Below, one piece after another: positions 63,914 through 64,000 of a stretch of 64,000 nt of DNA. Position 1 is the stretch's first letter, and every line of letters starts with the position of its first letter. Under the pieces are notes generated by a model. It saw nothing but the letters and a program-made list of their open reading frames with translations. It was not told the origin of the DNA and ran no database searches. This DNA comes from an uncultured Isosphaeraceae bacterium (GTDB taxonomy: Bacteria; Planctomycetota; Planctomycetia; Isosphaerales; Isosphaeraceae): the NCBI GenBank assembly GCA_945957605.1, contig CAMFLR010000014.1, forward strand, positions 1 through 64,000. Direction: 5' to 3'. A program made the translations under genes and the position numbers.

Positions 63914-64000
63914 TCAGTTCTGCTCAGGCGCAGCGGTCGTTTCGACCTGTTCGCCCTCGGCCGGGCCGTTGACGGCGGCAAGACGGGCGGCGGCGATCAC
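63914..64000 (-). CDS. C-terminal end of an unidentified gene (partial)
   Basis: The minus-strand frame reading into the window from 64000 ends with TGA at 63914-63916 and gives 28 residues rich in Ala/Glu (VIAAARLAAVNGPAEGEQ...). It lies upstream of rplT, where rpmI or infC is usual. The sequence does not resemble the usual end of L35, so I leave it unnamed. Confidence 0.4.
   Translation of the reverse strand: MIAAARLAAVNGPAEGEQVETTAAPEQN

Overview
The window looks like a chromosomal segment of a planctomycete, most likely Isosphaerales/Gemmatales. It carries several gene types typical of that phylum: a DUF1559 prepilin-like protein, a LEPR-XLL-type surface protein with CARDB domains, two very large PVC-type dehydrogenase/HEAT/cytochrome c proteins, an ASPIC/UnbV FG-GAP protein, a transmembrane Ser/Thr kinase with TPRs, a Spinster-like MFS transporter, and an EMAP-less PheT. 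GC content is high by eye, with a few AT-richer islands (about 15.7-15.9 kb and 28.5-29.2 kb). No tRNA or rRNA gene, complete IS element or CRISPR array was seen.

Layout. 1-5.2 kb: the end of a decapeptide-repeat secreted protein, an unknown secreted protein, and a three-gene exopolysaccharide-type cluster (membrane protein, CpsD-like ATPase, ExeA-like ATPase). 5.2-12.3 kb: signalling genes (Ser/Thr kinase, HD-GYP) and a degenerate esterase. 12.7-27 kb: mostly minus strand, with a CARDB surface protein, malate dehydrogenase, MFS transporter, winged-helix protein, two PVC cytochrome c giants and a glycosyltransferase 2. 27.3-33 kb: HtrA protease, a ParDE-like toxin-antitoxin pair, a retron-type reverse transcriptase with a recognisable msr-msd RNA gene, a secreted hydrolase and an array of covarying hairpins. 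34-44 kb: YdjM-like membrane protein, parvulin, acyltransferase, serine hydrolase, epimerase, an ECF Ni/Co transporter (cbiMN-cbiQ-cbiO) and an FG-GAP protein. 44-58 kb: a phosphoesterase with a YVTN propeller, a GT39-like enzyme, an RdgC-like protein, an orphan sugar-ABC ATPase, a GNAT, an acyltransferase, a Cys/His-rich protein, DUF1559, a BNR protein and a cytochrome c/thioredoxin fusion. 58-64 kb: a translation cluster (rplT, pheS, pheT) interrupted by a small ORF and an amino-acid permease.

The main discovery candidate is a retron at 29.27-30.82 kb. A TTGACA-N17-TAACGT promoter lies immediately before a ~180-nt RNA. The RNA ends are a 17-nt inverted repeat (a1/a2) enclosing two msr-like hairpins and a long msd-like hairpin. 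It is followed by a reverse transcriptase with YADD, LPQGAPTSP and a VTG-like VAG motif, plus an N-terminal extension reminiscent of myxobacterial retrons. The longest open frame for the RT starts inside the -35 box, so the true RT start must lie downstream of the RNA. A ParDE-type pair converges on it. A second candidate novelty is the array of four compensating hairpins at 32.5-32.96 kb, with a fifth partial copy inside a small coding sequence.

Several palindromic interspersed repeat families (4.2, 10.1, 23.2, 46.8 and 54.6 kb) also appear, typically between convergent genes or at gene ends.
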